DNA from: Desulfobacula sp. | GTDB lineage: Bacteria > Desulfobacterota > Desulfobacteria > Desulfobacterales > Desulfobacteraceae | NCBI GenBank assembly: GCA_029940235.1 | Contig: JAOZRI010000106.1 | Coordinates: forward strand, 1-7,322 | Direction: 5' to 3' | Length of the DNA: 7,322 nucleotides | Shown: one piece after another, positions 6,162-7,322 of the stretch | How the letters are laid out: every line of letters starts with the position of its first letter | Position numbering within the stretch: the first letter of the stretch is position 1 | The notes under the pieces: model-generated | The model's input: the letters and a program-made list of their open reading frames with translations, nothing else | What the model was told of the DNA's origin: nothing | Databases searched by the model: none | Program-made: the position numbers and the translations under genes

Positions 6162-7322
6162 TTACTCTATAATTTCACCGATAACACCGGCACCAACAGT
6201 ACGTCCACCTTCTCGAATTGCAAACCTGAGCTCTTTTTCCATTGCTATTGGATTTATCAGCTCTACATTTATGGTTGCATTATCTCCAGGCATGATCATC
6301 TCCACGCCTTCTTCAAGGGTCAATATACCTGTTATATCTGTTGTTCTAAAAAAGAACTGGGGTCTGTAACCACTGAAAAATGGTGTGTGACGACCACCCT
6401 CTTCTTTACTCAATGCATACATCTCTGCTTTAAATTTTGTATGGGGGGTTATGGAACCTGGCTTTGATACAACCTGACCTCTCTCTACTTCGTCACGTTT
6501 TGTTCCCCTAAGAAGAAGACCTACATTATCTCCGGCCTGGCCTTCATCAAGAAGTTTTCTAAACATCTCAACTCCGGTACAGGTTGTTTTGGCTGTCTCT
6601 CTGATACCTACAATCTCTACTTCTTCACCGGTTTTAACAATACCACGATCAATTCTTCCGGTTACAACAGTTCCACGTCCTGAAATGCTGAACACGTCCT
6701 CTATGGGCATAAGAAATGGTTTGGCTGTGTCTCTTTCAGGTTCTGGTACGTAAGAGTCAAGTATATCAAGAAGCTCAAAAATTGGTTTGGCATCTTCACA
6801 TTCAAGACCCTCGCATTCAAGGGCCTTAAGCGCACTGCCTTTAATGATTGGAACATCTGTAAATTCATAGCTTTCAAGAAGCTCCTGCAATTCCATCTCA
6901 ACAAGTTCTATCAACTCTTCATCATCTACCATGTCACATTTATTTAAAAACACAACTATTTTTGGTACACCAACCTGACGGGCAAGAAGGATATGCTCTC
7001 TTGTCTGGGGCATGGGACCATCATCTGCACTTACAACCAATACAGCTCCATCCATCTGGGCTGCACCTGTTATCATGTTTTTAATATAGTCAGCATGGCC
7101 CGGGCAATCCACATGGGCATAATGACGGTTGTCTGTCTCATACTCTACATGGGCTGTTGCTATTGTTATACCACGCTCTCTCTCTTCTGGCGCTTTGTCT
7201 ATCTCATCAAAGGGAACATAGTCAGCATGGCCTTTCATGCCCGCAAGCTTTGTAATAGCTGCTGTAAGCGTAGTCTTCCCATGATCTATATGACCTATTG
7301 TTCCTATGTTCACATGCGGCTT
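6162..7322 (-). CDS. tuf: Elongation factor Tu, 5' end outside window
   Basis: EF-Tu is the GTPase that brings aminoacyl-tRNA to the ribosomal A site. The 386 visible residues begin [10 protein letters not shown], so about nine or ten N-terminal residues and the start codon are missing; the GTG at 7313 is the internal valine of that segment, not a start. The G domain shows all motifs: GHIDHGKT (visible residues 10-17), RGITI (50-54), DCPGH (72-76), NKCD (127-130) and GSALKA (162-167). Domain 2 follows ([19 protein letters not shown]), then domain 3 with [19 protein letters not shown] and the C-terminal [15 protein letters not shown]. No residue typical of resistance or loss of function stands out. 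The gene directly precedes rpsJ, so fusA, rpsG and rpsL probably lie beyond the high-coordinate edge; a second tuf copy elsewhere is possible. Confidence 0.98.
   Translation of the reverse strand, partial: KPHVNIGTIGHIDHGKTTLTAAITKLAGMKGHADYVPFDEIDKAPEERERGITIATAHVEYETDNRHYAHVDCPGHADYIKNMITGAAQMDGAVLVVSADDGPMPQTREHILLARQVGVPKIVVFLNKCDMVDDEELIELVEMELQELLESYEFTDVPIIKGSALKALECEGLECEDAKPIFELLDILDSYVPEPERDTAKPFLMPIEDVFSISGRGTVVTGRIDRGIVKTGEEVEIVGIRETAKTTCTGVEMFRKLLDEGQAGDNVGLLLRGTKRDEVERGQVVSKPGSITPHTKFKAEMYALSKEEGGRHTPFFSGYRPQFFFRTTDITGILTLEEGVEMIMPGDNATINVELINPIAMEKELRFAIREGGRTVGAGVIGEIIE

Noticed and set aside
6701..6904. Minus-strand 67-codon frame inside tuf, and a 70-codon one inside rplB (3770-3982)
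   Set aside because: They are out-of-frame readings of strongly conserved genes on the same strand, with no independent support.
1..7322. A novel system, mobile element, CRISPR array or RNA gene hidden in the window
   Set aside because: Almost all of the sequence is accounted for by conserved translation genes in standard order; the only unexplained stretch is the 161-bp spacer, which has no gene, tRNA or transposon ends.

Overview
The window is one stretch of the conserved str-S10-spc translation gene cluster. All genes lie on the minus strand, so transcription runs from high to low coordinates. In transcription order it holds tuf (EF-Tu, 5' end outside the window), rpsJ (S10), rplC (L3), rplD (L4), rplW (L23), rplB (L2), rpsS (S19), rplV (L22), rpsC (S3), rplP (L16), rpmC (L29), rpsQ (S17), rplN (L14), rplX (L24) and the first 81 codons of rplE (L5). 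The gene order is the standard bacterial one, with none missing and none inserted.

The organism is a bacterium with AT-rich DNA (roughly 40% G+C by eye, not computed). Protein details such as the L3 segment [12 protein letters not shown], the L2 segment [10 protein letters not shown], the four-cysteine L24 and the general character of EF-Tu suggest a sulfate-reducer-type deltaproteobacterium (Desulfobacterota, perhaps Desulfobacterales). That placement is an impression from recall, not a database result.

Layout: tuf is followed after 20 bp by rpsJ and after another 20 bp by rplC. A 161-bp non-coding spacer then separates rplC from rplD; it is the only real gap in the window and carries degenerate 7-bp repeats. 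From rplD to rplE the genes are packed with 1 to 37 bp between them. No intrinsic terminator, convincing promoter or E. coli-type S10 leader is visible, so EF-Tu, the S10 set and the start of the spc set could be one transcript. Most genes have a recognisable Shine-Dalgarno sequence, and these fix several starts: TTG for rpsC, and internal ATGs for rpmC, rpsS and rplD rather than the longest reading frames.

Functionally the products are core ribosome parts plus the tRNA-delivery GTPase. L3, L4, L22, L23, L24 and L29 are early-assembly and exit-tunnel proteins. L2, L14, L16 and L5 shape the peptidyl-transferase, subunit-bridge and tRNA regions. S3, S10 and S19 belong to the 30S head and S17 to the 30S body. 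I found no novel system. The items worth a second look are the rplC-rplD spacer and its heptad repeats, the TTG start of rpsC behind an amber-terminated rplV in the same frame, and frequent TAG stops in these highly expressed genes.
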